Position numbers and translations under genes: made by a program. DNA of 64,000 nt from Novosphingobium sp. SG751A (GTDB lineage Bacteria; Pseudomonadota; Alphaproteobacteria; Sphingomonadales; Sphingomonadaceae), in the NCBI RefSeq assembly GCF_013149295.1, contig NZ_JABGCB010000004.1, positions 124,001-188,000 of the forward strand. Reading direction: 5' to 3'. Of the stretch, positions 53,591 through 63,106 are shown one piece after another (the stretch's first letter is position 1; every line of letters begins with the position of its first letter). The notes beneath the pieces are model-generated. The model did not search any database and was not told where the DNA came from. It saw only the letters and a list, made by a program, of their open reading frames with translations.

Positions 53591-53655
53591 CCTTCCATCC
53601 GCTCAGGCCTTTGGGAGGACTGATGTGTGCAGCGCGCGGATGGAAGCCTTTACCA

Positions 53656-55944
53656 TCAGAATTTGACCCCGAAACTGGCGCCAAAGGTGCGGGGCGGCTG
53701 GATCGTGGCCCATGATACGCCCGATGGCGCAGGGGCAAGAGACGTGCCGGGGACCGACCCGCCGACATAGCTGAGCACCGCGCTGTTCTCCAGATTGCGC
53801 ACCCAGGCCCGCGCAAACCATGCATGATCGGGCGCGGCATATTCAAGGCTCAGGTCGGTCTTGCTGTAGGCCCCCTGCCGCGAGGCGCCGTCGTAATTAT
53901 AGCTCATCCAATAGCTGGCGCTGAAGCGCACCCCGGCGCGCAGCGTGACATTGCCGCCATTGGCCAGATCCCAGACATGCGAATAATCGACCGCCCCGGA
54001 CAGGGATGGCGCATAGTTGAAGGGACGACCGCTCTTGTCCTGATTGAGGCCGCTGGTGAAGAGGAAGGGATAGTTGAAATTGTCATATTTCGACCCCAGC
54101 ACTTCCATCGAAACGCCGATCTGGTCATGTGGCGAAAAGCGATAGGTGATGTCCAGATCCGCGCCATAGGTCTTGCCTGCGCCCGCATTGACCACCGAGG
54201 GCACGATCACCGGCGGCAGCGAGGGCAGGGGGAAGAGGAAGATGGTCTGGATCTGCTGGTTCTTGTAATTCCAGTAGAAACCCTGAAGATTGACCTGAAG
54301 TTTCCGGTCAAGGAAACTGTTCTTGATCCCCAATTCGTAGGAGGTCAGCTCCTCGGGCTTATAGGTCAGCAAGGGCACCAGCGTCGGGTCCACGCTCAAC
54401 CCCGGCGTCAGGCCGGGCGTCGGCCCCGCGCCGAAGCCGCCCGCCTTGTAACCGGTGGCGATATTGCCATAGAGCATCGACTGGGGCGCCAGATCGAGAT
54501 CGAAGCCCACCCGCCATGTCGCCTTCTGGCTGACCGCGCGCCAGTCCAGCTTGAATGTGTACTGGCTGTAGGGCGAATAGCTGATGTCATTGCTGGTATA
54601 GCCGGTTTCATGCTTGGAATCATGGGTATAGCGGATGCCGCCGGTGATCCTCAGCACCGGCAGCACGCGATAGGTGGCCTGGGCAAAGAAAGCATAGGAA
54701 TCGGTCTTGTCATAGGGCGTACCGGTGGTCTGCAGATACATGTTCGCCTGTTCGGGCGAGGTCGCGCCGATAATCGGGAAGCTTTGCTGCACGCTGACGA
54801 TATTGGGCAGGCTCTCGCTCAGTCCATAGGCGCCCAGCACCCATTTCAACCGGCTGCCGCGATCATCATGCGATCCCAGACGGACCTCGATGCTCTTCGA
54901 TTTGTCGCTGACATTCTGCTGAAAGGCAAAGCCGTCGTCGGCGCTTTTCCAGTCCTGTTTATATTCGCGATAGCTGGGCAGAACGGTCAGCACGCCAATG
55001 CCGACATCCTGATCCAATTGGGCAAAGATGCCCCAGTTGCGGTTGATGACATGGGCGTCAGAAGGCACAATCTGGGTGTTGCCGCCCACCGGCGAGGGCA
55101 TGGTGTTCTGCATATACCACGGGTTGTTGATGCCCAGCGCGGCGTTGAAATAGAAGCTGCCGTCGCTGCTCTTGACCGGAACGCGCTGGGCGCCCTTGCC
55201 GCTCTGATTGTCGAAATCCACGCCCAGCAACAGGCGCGTGCCCGACGAAGGCTTCCACAGCAGCTTGAGACGCGCCCCGCGTCCGTCCTCGTCATTGTTG
55301 CCATTGGTCAGATAGCCCTTGTGGTTCGAGGTGTGAAACGCCACGCGCGCCGCCAGCGTATCGGACAAGGGCAGGTTGAAAGCGCCCTCGGTCTCGACAT
55401 TGTCGTAATTGCCGAAAGTGACATTGGCATAGCCGCCCCGCACGAAATCGGGATCGCGGGTCACGATATTCATCACGCCTGCCGTGGCGTTGCGGCCATA
55501 GAGCGTGCCTTGCGGACCTTTCAGTACCTCCATCCGCGCCAGATCATACATCTGCCCGCCCGCGCCCGAGGGCAGCGTCAGCGCCACGCCGTCGAGGTTG
55601 AAGGTCACCCCGCTGTCGGCATAGGGGTTGGAGGCGGTGTTGCCGACCCCGCGAATATAGACATTGGTCACGCCCATTTCGTGCATCACCTTCACGCCGG
55701 GCACGACATCGGCCACATCCTGTCCGGTGGTGATGCCCTTCTGCCGCAACGCATCCTCGCCCAGCACAGTGATCGAGAGCGGCGTCTTCTGGACCGAGGA
55801 AACGTGGCGCTCGGCGGTGACCAGAATTTCCTGAATGCCATTGTCTGTCTTGGCGGCGGACGTTTCAGCGGCCCGCGCCCCGCTCGTCATCAGCATGAAG
55901 GCCATCGCGGCCAGACCCGATGTGCGGATCAGATGTATTCTCAT
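53656..55944 (-). CDS. TonB-dependent outer-membrane receptor
   Basis: A 762-residue receptor from the ATG at 55942-55944, after AAGGGAGGGG. Signal peptide IHLIRTSGLAAMAFMLMTSG then ARAAE. The plug has EILVTAERHVSSVQKTPLS and MEVLKGPQGTLYGRNATAGV; the barrel ends TFGASFGVKF. The gene lies 23 bases after the PepSY-domain gene on the same strand. PepSY membrane partners are common beside ferric-siderophore receptors, so iron-chelate uptake is likely, but this VTAERH subtype also imports other ligands. Confidence 0.93.
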   Translation of the reverse strand: MRIHLIRTSGLAAMAFMLMTSGARAAETSAAKTDNGIQEILVTAERHVSSVQKTPLSITVLGEDALRQKGITTGQDVADVVPGVKVMHEMGVTNVYIRGVGNTASNPYADSGVTFNLDGVALTLPSGAGGQMYDLARMEVLKGPQGTLYGRNATAGVMNIVTRDPDFVRGGYANVTFGNYDNVETEGAFNLPLSDTLAARVAFHTSNHKGYLTNGNNDEDGRGARLKLLWKPSSGTRLLLGVDFDNQSGKGAQRVPVKSSDGSFYFNAALGINNPWYMQNTMPSPVGGNTQIVPSDAHVINRNWGIFAQLDQDVGIGVLTVLPSYREYKQDWKSADDGFAFQQNVSDKSKSIEVRLGSHDDRGSRLKWVLGAYGLSESLPNIVSVQQSFPIIGATSPEQANMYLQTTGTPYDKTDSYAFFAQATYRVLPVLRITGGIRYTHDSKHETGYTSNDISYSPYSQYTFKLDWRAVSQKATWRVGFDLDLAPQSMLYGNIATGYKAGGFGAGPTPGLTPGLSVDPTLVPLLTYKPEELTSYELGIKNSFLDRKLQVNLQGFYWNYKNQQIQTIFLFPLPSLPPVIVPSVVNAGAGKTYGADLDITYRFSPHDQIGVSMEVLGSKYDNFNYPFLFTSGLNQDKSGRPFNYAPSLSGAVDYSHVWDLANGGNVTLRAGVRFSASYWMSYNYDGASRQGAYSKTDLSLEYAAPDHAWFARAWVRNLENSAVLSYVGGSVPGTSLAPAPSGVSWATIQPPRTFGASFGVKF

Positions 55945-55967
55945 ATTCCCCTCCCTTATGGTTGATT

Positions 55968-57176
55968 TTATTTCCAGACCCATTCGGTCCGGCCTGCCTT
56001 GCGCCGCCGCGTCCACAATTGGGCGTACATGACCGCGCCCGAGATCATCAGATAGAGCAGCCCCAGCGCCGCCAGCCCCGCCATCACGCGCCCCGGCATC
56101 CCCAGAAAATCGCCGCGATGGATGCGCTTGAGCCGTTGATGCCATTCCCATCCGGTGGGAAAGATCAGGCGTGGATAGCCCGGCTCGTTCATGGAGAGCG
56201 TGCGGCCGGTGTTGGTGTCATAGATGTTTTGCGAAGTGTCGGCGTCGGCGGCGATAACGATCCCCTGCCGATAGCCAGCGAAATAGCGCAGCCGCAGCAC
56301 CTTGATCCCCACACCGGGATGATCCGCCCCAAAAGCGCGCAAGGTGGCCGCGCTCATCCCGGCCAATTCATCATCGCGCATCGGCGTGCTGAAATCCCCG
56401 GCAAAGGGATCGGGACCACGGGCGGCGGGCGGGGCCATCATAAGCTCAACCCCCGCTGCCACATTGTCCACCGCCAGCGCCAATCCGCTGGCCACCAGCC
56501 ACAGCACCGGCAGGGCAGCGGTCAGCGCGACCGCGCGATGCAGCACCCGCCAGCGCGATCCGCCGCCCCAGAAAGGCGCATGACGCCCGATCTTCGCCCG
56601 CGCCCGATAGAGCCGAACATATTGCGCCAGCCCCGTAACCATCATCACCGCGATGGCCAGCCCCGCCAGCGCATTGACCGAGGCCGCCAGCAGGCCGAAA
56701 TGCCCTAACCGGTGCCACTCCTTTAAATCGCTGCGGGTGGATCGCATGTCGGGCGGCGGCTGATCCCATGGCAAGGCGGCATCGGGCAGCGGGCGACCAT
56801 CGGCCAGGTCGAAGATCAGGTCGCGCCCGTCCATCTTTGCATGGCCCGCCACCTGCCCCGCAAACCCGCGAATTTCCACCAGTTGCAACCCGGCATCGGG
56901 CATCGCCTTGCGCGCCAGCGCGGCGGTGCGGGCAATCCCTTGCGCATAATCCAGCCCGGCGGGCAGGGCAGGGCTGTCATAATCGGTGGCCGAAACCACG
57001 GCATAATTGGGCGGGCCATAGATATGCTCGCGGATCTTGCGCATGTCCGCCCCGGTTTCGGGCGCATGGCCCAGAATGGCAGTCATGTCGGCGGCTTCTA
57101 TGCCCGCCCCCGTCGCGACGATAAACGCCATCACAGGCAAGGTTGCAAAGGCGCAAAGGCGGTGCCGGCGCAGCAT
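55968..57176 (-). CDS. PepSY-associated membrane protein (PiuB-like)
   Basis: A 402-residue inner-membrane protein with four helices: one at the N-terminus (LCAFATLPVMAFIVATGAGI), two central (ASVNALAGLAIAVMMVTGLA; RAVALTAALPVLWLVASGLA) and one C-terminal (LAALGLLYLMISGAVMYAQL). A periplasmic PepSY domain lies between helices. The KEWHRLGHFGLLAAS and WEWHQRLKRIHRGDFLG histidines are conserved in the family and probably bind heme or assist reduction. Family members work with TonB siderophore receptors, possibly as ferric reductases. It is co-transcribed with the receptor. Confidence 0.85.
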   Translation of the reverse strand: MLRRHRLCAFATLPVMAFIVATGAGIEAADMTAILGHAPETGADMRKIREHIYGPPNYAVVSATDYDSPALPAGLDYAQGIARTAALARKAMPDAGLQLVEIRGFAGQVAGHAKMDGRDLIFDLADGRPLPDAALPWDQPPPDMRSTRSDLKEWHRLGHFGLLAASVNALAGLAIAVMMVTGLAQYVRLYRARAKIGRHAPFWGGGSRWRVLHRAVALTAALPVLWLVASGLALAVDNVAAGVELMMAPPAARGPDPFAGDFSTPMRDDELAGMSAATLRAFGADHPGVGIKVLRLRYFAGYRQGIVIAADADTSQNIYDTNTGRTLSMNEPGYPRLIFPTGWEWHQRLKRIHRGDFLGMPGRVMAGLAALGLLYLMISGAVMYAQLWTRRRKAGRTEWVWK

Positions 57177-57439
57177 GATCGTCTCCCTCCCGGCATCAGG
57201 CGCAACGGCCCGGCTCGGCTTGTTTTTTGGCTGTTCCTGCGGCGTCCGTCCGTTGCGCTGCAGGGGTTCGAGTTTCCTAGCGCGGCGCCCGCCTTTGCGG
57301 CAAACCGATAGGTTCGGATCGGCATGAGAGATCGGATAGGATTGACAGCGGGCCCGCTTTGCTGGCGATTGGGCGAGGAAACTGGGGCCTGAATGCTGCG
57401 TCAGACGGCAATACGGAGCTTGGAAGTCGGGGGAAAGCG

Positions 57440-58420
57440 ATGCGTTTTGAAAGGCTTGATCTCAATCTTTTGGTGGCGCTCGATGTGCTGCTGGCCGAAC
57501 GCAGCGTCTCACTGGCCGCCGAGCGGTTGTTTCTGTCGCAATCGGCGGCCTCAAGCGCGCTGGCCCGGCTGCGCGAATATTTCGGCGACGAACTGCTGAT
57601 TACCAAGGGGCGGCAAATGACGCTGACTGTGCGCGCGGAAAATCTGATCGAGCCGGTGCGCGCGGTGCTGGATCAGATCCGTTCCACCATCACCGTATCC
57701 CAACCCTTCGACCCGGCCAGCGCCGATCGGCAGGTGCGCATCATGGCTTCGGATTATACGACGCAGGTGTTGCTGGCCGATGCCTTGGCCGATTTTGCCA
57801 GACTGGCGCCCGGACTGCGGTTCGAATTGCAGCCGATGGGGCGCAAGCCGGTCGAGGCGGTGGATCGCGGCTTTGCCGACCTTCTCATCACTATCGACTT
57901 CGCCGTCTCGCCCGATCATCCCAGCCGGTTCCTGTTCGAGGATGATTATGTGGTGGTGGGCTGTCGCTCCAACCGCACCCTGTCGCGCCCCCTCACGCCC
58001 GAGATCTATTTCGGCCTTGGCCATGTCACCGCGCGGTTGGGGCGCGGCCATATGCCCGCCTTCGACGAATGGTTCACCCGCCGCCAACGCCAGACCCGCC
58101 GGGTCGAGGTGGTCGCGCCCAATTTCCTTTCGCTGCCGCTGCTGGTGCTGGACACTGATCGCGTAGCCACGATGCACCGCCGTCAGGCCGAGCGCATGGT
58201 GCGGATCTTTCCGCTGCAGATCGCCGAATTGCCCTTTACCATGCCCGCCATCCGACAGGTGGTGCAATGGCATTGCGCGAACAACAGCGACAAGGCGCTG
58301 GCATGGATCGTTGAGCATCTGATCCTTTTTGCACAAGGCGACAAAAACGATCAGGCCGAGCCGCAGGAAGAACACGACGCAATGCTGCGGCGCTTCACTC
58401 TGGATTACCGCGCCCGTTAG
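57440..58420 (+). CDS. LysR-family transcriptional regulator (NodD/NahR-like)
   Basis: A 326-residue regulator from the ATG at 57440 with GGGGGAAAG upstream. The N-terminus RFERLDLNLLVALDVLLAER and helix LSQSAASSALARLREYFGDE resemble LysR 35370; QVRIMASDYTTQVLLAD and SPDHPSRFLFEDDYVV extend the similarity through the effector domain. It is divergent to the PepSY-TonB receptor operon across 263 bases, so it probably controls that operon. The C-terminal tail is acidic and longer than in its paralogs. Its stop overlaps the convergent AhpD-like gene by 4 bases. Confidence 0.93.
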   Translation: MRFERLDLNLLVALDVLLAERSVSLAAERLFLSQSAASSALARLREYFGDELLITKGRQMTLTVRAENLIEPVRAVLDQIRSTITVSQPFDPASADRQVRIMASDYTTQVLLADALADFARLAPGLRFELQPMGRKPVEAVDRGFADLLITIDFAVSPDHPSRFLFEDDYVVVGCRSNRTLSRPLTPEIYFGLGHVTARLGRGHMPAFDEWFTRRQRQTRRVEVVAPNFLSLPLLVLDTDRVATMHRRQAERMVRIFPLQIAELPFTMPAIRQVVQWHCANNSDKALAWIVEHLILFAQGDKNDQAEPQEEHDAMLRRFTLDYRAR

Positions 58421-58767
58421 GCCTTGGCGGCCGCGAACTGATCATAGGCCTCCACCGCCTGCGCGGCATACATCAGGCTGGGGCCGGCGCCCATATAAAC
58501 GGCAAGGCCCATGGCATCCATCACCTCGTCCCGCGTGGCGCCATGTTTGAGCGCGGCCTGCGCATGAAAGGCCACGCAGCCATCGCAGCGGATCGCCACG
58601 GCAATGCCCAGCGCGATCAGCTCCTTGGTCTTGCTGTCCAGCGCGCCATTGGCGGTGGCGGCGCTGGCCATGGCGGAGAAGTTCTTCATCACATCGGGCG
58701 CGCCGATGCGCACTTCCTTGATTGCTCCCGACAGATCCTTGGCCATCTGCGGCCAGTCCTTGTTCAT
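58417..58767 (-). CDS. Carboxymuconolactone decarboxylase/AhpD-family protein
   Basis: A 116-residue helical protein with the redox motif RCDGCVAFHAQAALKHG, i.e. C-x2-C-x3-H of the AhpD-like CMD family, rather than the decarboxylase proper. AAAGGAGGTTTACC is a strong ribosome site. Members act as alkylhydroperoxidases or thiol-disulfide proteins, often hexameric. It is the last gene of the operon SQR - membrane protein - TolC - this gene, 12 bases after TolC, where a role in handling reactive sulfur or peroxides is plausible. Confidence 0.9.
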   Translation of the reverse strand: MNKDWPQMAKDLSGAIKEVRIGAPDVMKNFSAMASAATANGALDSKTKELIALGIAVAIRCDGCVAFHAQAALKHGATRDEVMDAMGLAVYMGAGPSLMYAAQAVEAYDQFAAAKA

Positions 58768-58779
58768 GGTAAACCTCCT

Positions 58780-60048
58780 TTACGGCGCCAGCGCGCCCGC
58801 CAATGCGTTAAGCTGCCATGCCGCGAGCAGGCGTTGCCCCTCGGCCTCGATCCTGCCCGCCTCGGCGGCGGTGGCCTCGCGCTCGGCGTCCAGCACGGCC
58901 AGCGTGGGTTTGGCCCCGACCTTGGCCTCCAACTGCACGCTGCGCAGCGCCTCGGCGGCGGCGATCGCACGGGCGGCGCTGGCCTCGACCATGCGCTGGG
59001 CGGTTTTCAGGCCGGTCCATGCCGAAATGACGGCGGTGTCGATCTGTTCGCGGGCCTCGCGGGCGCGGGCTTCGCTGGCGTCCACTCCGGCGTCGGCCTC
59101 ATGGATCTTCGCCGCCGTGCGCCCGCCTGCCCAGATGGTCCAGCGGCCCCGGACGCCCACGGCCATCGCATCCGCGCGGTAATCGGGAAAGAACTGGTCG
59201 CGCGTGCGCGTCGCCTCGGCAAAGGCGCCGAGGGTGGGCAGGCTTTCGGCCCTTGCGCCTCGGGCACCGGCTCGCGCGATGTCGATGCCTTTTTCCGCCT
59301 GCGCCAGCGCGGGATTGGCGCGGTGCGCGCTCTCCGTCGCCTCGTCCAATGTCGGCGGCGTGGCGGGCAGGGGCGGCAGCGGGGCCAGATTGCCCGCCTC
59401 ATGCCCGGTGGCCCGCGCAAATTGGGCCTCGGCGGTGATGCGGCGGCCCTGCATGGCGGCAAGGCCCGCCTCGCCCTCGGCCCGGCGCGCGGTGGCGGCG
59501 GCAAGGTCGGAGGCGGGGATCTCGCCCGCGTGAAAGCGCAATTGGGCCTGCCGCTCAACCTCGGCCAGCTCGGTGGTCAGTTGCTGAAACCGCGCCTCGA
59601 TCCGCCGTGCGGTCAAGACCTCGGCATAGGCGGCCACCGCTCCCACCACCACGCGCGATCGCGCATCGGCCAGAGCGAGGTCGGCCATGGCCTTACCCCC
59701 CTTCGCCTGATCGATGGCGGCAGATACGCGGCCCCCGGCATAGAGCGGCATTTCCGCCCCCGCCCGCAGCGCCAGAGGCGTCACATTGCGCGCGGTAAAG
59801 CCAAAGAAACCACCATTGTCGATGCGGCCCGCGCCGATCTGTCCATCAACGCTGAACATGGGATTGCTCTGCGCCCGCGCTCCGTCCAGCCGCGCCTTGG
59901 CCTCGGCCTGCCCCGCCTGCGCTTCGGCAAGGGCGGGGGCATGGGCCAGAGCATCGGCGATTGCTGTGTTCAGATCATTGGCCTGCGCCGCATTGGCCCA
60001 TGCCGGAACCGCCGCCACCAGCGGCAGCAGTATGAGTAAGCGGCGCAT
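58780..60048 (-). CDS. TolC-family outer-membrane efflux protein
   Basis: A 422-residue protein from the ATG at 60046-60048, with signal peptide RRLLILLPLVAAVPAWANAA. It is rich in Ala/Glu/Gln amphipathic helices (ALAEAQAGQAEAKARLDGAR; EAGRIEAEGQRLLAAWQLNA), the TolC coiled-coil tunnel, in two repeats with strand segments such as RAGAEMPLYAGGRVSA and VGVRGRWTIWAGGRTAA. It should be the outer channel for the RND pump encoded divergently at 62102-64000. It is 12 bases after the small membrane protein gene. Confidence 0.88.
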   Translation of the reverse strand: MRRLLILLPLVAAVPAWANAAQANDLNTAIADALAHAPALAEAQAGQAEAKARLDGARAQSNPMFSVDGQIGAGRIDNGGFFGFTARNVTPLALRAGAEMPLYAGGRVSAAIDQAKGGKAMADLALADARSRVVVGAVAAYAEVLTARRIEARFQQLTTELAEVERQAQLRFHAGEIPASDLAAATARRAEGEAGLAAMQGRRITAEAQFARATGHEAGNLAPLPPLPATPPTLDEATESAHRANPALAQAEKGIDIARAGARGARAESLPTLGAFAEATRTRDQFFPDYRADAMAVGVRGRWTIWAGGRTAAKIHEADAGVDASEARAREAREQIDTAVISAWTGLKTAQRMVEASAARAIAAAEALRSVQLEAKVGAKPTLAVLDAEREATAAEAGRIEAEGQRLLAAWQLNALAGALAP

Positions 60049-60060
60049 ACCCAACCCTTC

Positions 60061-60264
60061 TTACTTGAACGTCGTGCCCGGCTTGACGCCCATGGCCCGA
60101 AACAGGATCGCGGCGGGGCAAAAACCGGTCACGCTGGCCTGAAGCATATTGGCTCCGGCAAACATGGTCAGGTAAATCCATGCCGGGTGGATGAAATGGG
60201 CGGCCAGCGCGCTGGCCAGAACGACGGTACCGGCAAAACGCATTACAGCGGTATCAAGTGTCAT
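60061..60264 (-). CDS. Small DUF2892 membrane protein (YgaP membrane-part-like)
   Basis: A 67-residue protein from the ATG at 60262-60264, with GGAGAG upstream. Two hydrophobic helices surround TVVLASALAAHFIHPAWIYL and AGANMLQASVTGFCPAAILF. The FCP motif ending the second helix is the hallmark of DUF2892, which in YgaP is fused to a rhodanese domain. Here the rhodanese is a separate gene at 61741. The start overlaps the SQR stop (ATGA). Confidence 0.88.
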   Translation of the reverse strand: MTLDTAVMRFAGTVVLASALAAHFIHPAWIYLTMFAGANMLQASVTGFCPAAILFRAMGVKPGTTFK

Positions 60265-61574
60265 CGCAGGCTCTCCTTGGTTGTTTCTTTCAATTTGCTG
60301 ATCCCCAGCATGTTTAGCGCGAGCTTCTCGTAAAGCGGCTCGCTGGTTCCGGAGCGGACTTTGTGGAGGAAGTATTTCTCGAAACCGACCTTGGCCAGAT
60401 GGACCCATTTGCCATGGGACGCCCAGTTGACGTTGCGCGGCGGGATCTGGGGCTGGGCGACAAAGGCGACGCCGCCGTCGCCGAAATCGGCCAGACAGAC
60501 CGCGTTCCAGCTTGGCACCTCGTCGGGTTCGCGCCCGTCCAGTTCGGCGGCGATATTATGGGCCACCGCCGCTACCATGCTCTCGATCATAAAGCCGGTC
60601 TTGGGCACACCCACCGGCACCGGGGTCGGCCCGATGGGCGGGATCGCCACGCAGACGCCCAGCGAATAGATGTTTTTGAAGGTCGGGTTGCGCTGATGTC
60701 GGTCGGCCAGAATGAAGCCGCGCGGATTGGTCAGGCCCTCGATGCCATAGACCGCCTTGACGCCCCGAAACGCGGGTAACAGCATCGAATAGCCGAAGGG
60801 CAGATCATGTGTCTTTTTGACCGCGCCGTCCTCGCCCAATTCCTCGACATGCATCATGCCCGGTTCGACCGCGGTGACGCGGGCATTGGTGATCCATTTG
60901 ATATGCCGCTCGCGCATCTCGCTTTCCAGCAGGCCTTTGGTGTCGCCCACGCCGTCAAGGCCAAGGTGGCCGATATAGGGCTCGCTGGTGACAAAGGTCA
61001 TCGGCACGCGGTCTCGGATTTTGCGGCGGCGCAATTCGGTGTCGAGGATCAAAGCAAATTCATAGGCCGGGCCGAAACAGGACGCCCCCTGCGCCGCGCC
61101 CACCACGATGGGCTTGGGATCGGCGCAAAAGGCATCGAAAGCGTCGGCGGCATCGGCCGCGTGATCGGTGCGGCATACCGAAACGGTGTGGCCTTCGGGC
61201 CCGAAACCGGGGATCTCGTCAAAGGCCAGTTCCGGTCCGGTGGCGATTACCAGCCAGTCATAGGTCATGCTGGTCCCGTCGCGCAGGTCGATGCGCTGAT
61301 CGGCCGGATGCACGCGCAACGCGCCGACACTCGTAAAGCCAATGCCCTTTTTCTTCATCACCGGGGCCAGCGGCACCCGGATCGCATCGGGTTCACGCCA
61401 GCGCACCGCCACCCATGGGTTGGATGGCACGAACCAGTAATCGTCGCTGTCGGAAATAACGGTGACTTCAGCGCGACCCCTTGTGGCGTCGCGGATTTCA
61501 TAGGCCGCGACCGTGCCGCCAAGGCCGGCTCCCAGCACAACGATTCGGGGCAAAGTGGTTCCGGGCAAGGACAT
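60261..61574 (-). CDS. Sulfide:quinone oxidoreductase-family flavoprotein
   Basis: A 437-residue FAD protein from the ATG at 61572-61574, with GGGAGAG upstream. The FAD motif is RIVVLGAGLGGTVAAYEI (10-27). Redox cysteines are C166 (GAAQGASCFGPAYEF) and C308 (YSLGVCVAIPP), with a third, C134, upstream; SQRs use such a Cys pair to take sulfane sulfur from H2S before passing electrons to quinone. The late WASHGKWVHLAKVGFEKYFL helix pair is typical of membrane-surface attachment. It leads the minus operon with DUF2892, TolC and AhpD-like genes. Confidence 0.9.
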   Translation of the reverse strand: MSLPGTTLPRIVVLGAGLGGTVAAYEIRDATRGRAEVTVISDSDDYWFVPSNPWVAVRWREPDAIRVPLAPVMKKKGIGFTSVGALRVHPADQRIDLRDGTSMTYDWLVIATGPELAFDEIPGFGPEGHTVSVCRTDHAADAADAFDAFCADPKPIVVGAAQGASCFGPAYEFALILDTELRRRKIRDRVPMTFVTSEPYIGHLGLDGVGDTKGLLESEMRERHIKWITNARVTAVEPGMMHVEELGEDGAVKKTHDLPFGYSMLLPAFRGVKAVYGIEGLTNPRGFILADRHQRNPTFKNIYSLGVCVAIPPIGPTPVPVGVPKTGFMIESMVAAVAHNIAAELDGREPDEVPSWNAVCLADFGDGGVAFVAQPQIPPRNVNWASHGKWVHLAKVGFEKYFLHKVRSGTSEPLYEKLALNMLGISKLKETTKESLR

Positions 61575-61658
61575 GGTTCTGCTCTCCCAATGCTGTGCGG
61601 GCCCAGCGATTTGTGGATTTTGGCGGCGGCAAGGGAATGTAGCCGCTTTCAATCCTGC

Positions 61659-61688
61659 TTGACTAATATTATATTTAAGGCATATAAG
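61659..61688 (+). promoter_or_regulatory. Promoter in the SQR-rhodanese divergent region
   Basis: TTGACT at 61659-61664, 17 bases, then ATATAA at 61682-61687 (or TATAAG at 61683-61688) form a sigma-70-like promoter toward the rhodanese gene. TATAT...ATATA within it is a loose dyad that might bind an ArsR-type sulfide sensor such as BigR/SqrR; no such gene is in the window. Confidence 0.5.
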
Positions 61689-61740
61689 CAAGTGGTGTTT
61701 TTGTCGGGCCGTTCTGCCCGGGGCATAAGGATGCAATGTC

Positions 61741-62079
61741 ATGATCTTCGGCTTTGGAAATTCGGCCCAGCACCGCGAAATCAACGCCCATGAACTGGCC
61801 AATATGCTGGCCGCGAATCAGGCGGTGGTGGTCGATGTGCGCGAGCCGGACGAATTTGCAGGCGGCCATATTCCCGGTTCGATCAACATGCCGCTGTCCA
61901 CCTTTCAGCCCGGCCGCCTGCCCGCGCCAGAAGGGCGCCAACTGGTGCTGACCTGCCTTGGCGGCAAGCGTTCGGGCATGGCGCTGGATAAATGCGCCGC
62001 CGCGCAGGCCAGTGTGGATACCCATCTGGCGGGCGGTTTCGGCGCATGGACCAAGGCTGGTCTGCCGGTCGAGCGCTGA
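61741..62079 (+). CDS. Single-domain rhodanese-like sulfurtransferase
   Basis: A 112-residue protein. The rhodanese fold shows VVVDVREPDEFAGGHIPGS, and the active-site loop is LTCLGGKRSG with the persulfide cysteine (C72). AAGGA stands upstream of the ATG. It may move sulfane sulfur made by the divergent SQR-like enzyme to thiols. It leads the operon with the RND adaptor and pump. Confidence 0.92.
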   Translation: MIFGFGNSAQHREINAHELANMLAANQAVVVDVREPDEFAGGHIPGSINMPLSTFQPGRLPAPEGRQLVLTCLGGKRSGMALDKCAAAQASVDTHLAGGFGAWTKAGLPVER

Positions 62080-62101
62080 AGCATAAAAGGGGAGAGGGCG
62101 G

Positions 62102-63106
62102 ATGCGTGGATGGCTGGCGATGGCATTGCCGATGGCGGCTGCTTTGGCGGGATGCGGTTCGGATCAGCCTGCGCCTGAAACGGCCAGGGCCGCCGCCGGG
62201 CCGCGCCTGACCGTCAAAGCCGGCGATACGCCCGATTGGCAAAGCGTGTCGGCCGAAGTGACCAGTCAGGATCAGGCGCAGGTGCTGGCGCGTATTCCCG
62301 GCGTCCTGTCCACCCTTTCCGTGCGGGCGGGCGACAGTGTGCATAAAGGGCAGGTAATCGGCCGCATCATCGACAATCAGCTCTCCTACCAATCCGCCGC
62401 CTATGGCGCGCAGGCCGCCGCCGCGCAGGCGCAGGCAGCGCAGGCCCATGCCGAACTGGAAAGGGTGAAATTCCTTGCCGCCAATGGCGTCTATGCCAAG
62501 GCGCGGCTGGAACAGGCCGAGGCGGGCGCGCAGGCCGCCAGCGCCCAGACACAGGCCGCCCGCGCCCAGCAGGCCGGCATCCGTGCCATGGCAGGCAATG
62601 GTGCAGTGATCGCCCCCGCAAATGGCCGCGTGCTGCGCGCCGATGTGCCGGCGGGCGCGCCGGTGGCGCCGGGCATGGTGGTGGCGGTGGTCACATCCGG
62701 CCCGATGGTCCTGCGGCTGGATATGCCCGAAGCGCTGGCCGCCAAAATCCGCCCCGGCGCCAAAGTCCGCGCTGAAGGGATGAACGGCACCGTCACGCGC
62801 ATTTATCCGGCGGTTCAGGCCGGTCAGGTCAGCGCCGATGTGGCGCTCCCAGGGCTTGACGCCGCCCTGATCGGGCGGCGGGTGGCCGCGCAGCTAGAGG
62901 TGGGCACCCATCGCGCGATCATCGTGCCGCGCGGCTTCATTTCCACGCGCTATGGGCTGGATTATGCCACGGTGATCGGGCCAAAAGGCGCCGCTTCGCA
63001 AGTGCCGGTGCAGATCACGCCTGCCGCCGATGGTATGGTTGAAATTCTTTCCGGCGTCCGGGATGGCGATGTGCTGGTCGGCGTCGATCAGGGAGCGGGG
63101 CGATGA
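62102..63106 (+). CDS. RND efflux periplasmic adaptor, lipoprotein
   Basis: A 334-residue membrane-fusion protein. The N-terminus RGWLAMALPMAAALAGCGSD has lipobox LAGC, so it is probably lipidated. The lipoyl half-motifs (VLARIPGVLSTLSVRAGDSV; APANGRVLRADVPAGAPVAP) flank an Ala/Gln-rich helical hairpin (AAAAQAQAAQAHAELERVKF), then beta-barrel parts. It links the inner pump to TolC. ATGA overlaps the pump start at 63103. Confidence 0.9.
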   Translation: MRGWLAMALPMAAALAGCGSDQPAPETARAAAGPRLTVKAGDTPDWQSVSAEVTSQDQAQVLARIPGVLSTLSVRAGDSVHKGQVIGRIIDNQLSYQSAAYGAQAAAAQAQAAQAHAELERVKFLAANGVYAKARLEQAEAGAQAASAQTQAARAQQAGIRAMAGNGAVIAPANGRVLRADVPAGAPVAPGMVVAVVTSGPMVLRLDMPEALAAKIRPGAKVRAEGMNGTVTRIYPAVQAGQVSADVALPGLDAALIGRRVAAQLEVGTHRAIIVPRGFISTRYGLDYATVIGPKGAASQVPVQITPAADGMVEILSGVRDGDVLVGVDQGAGR

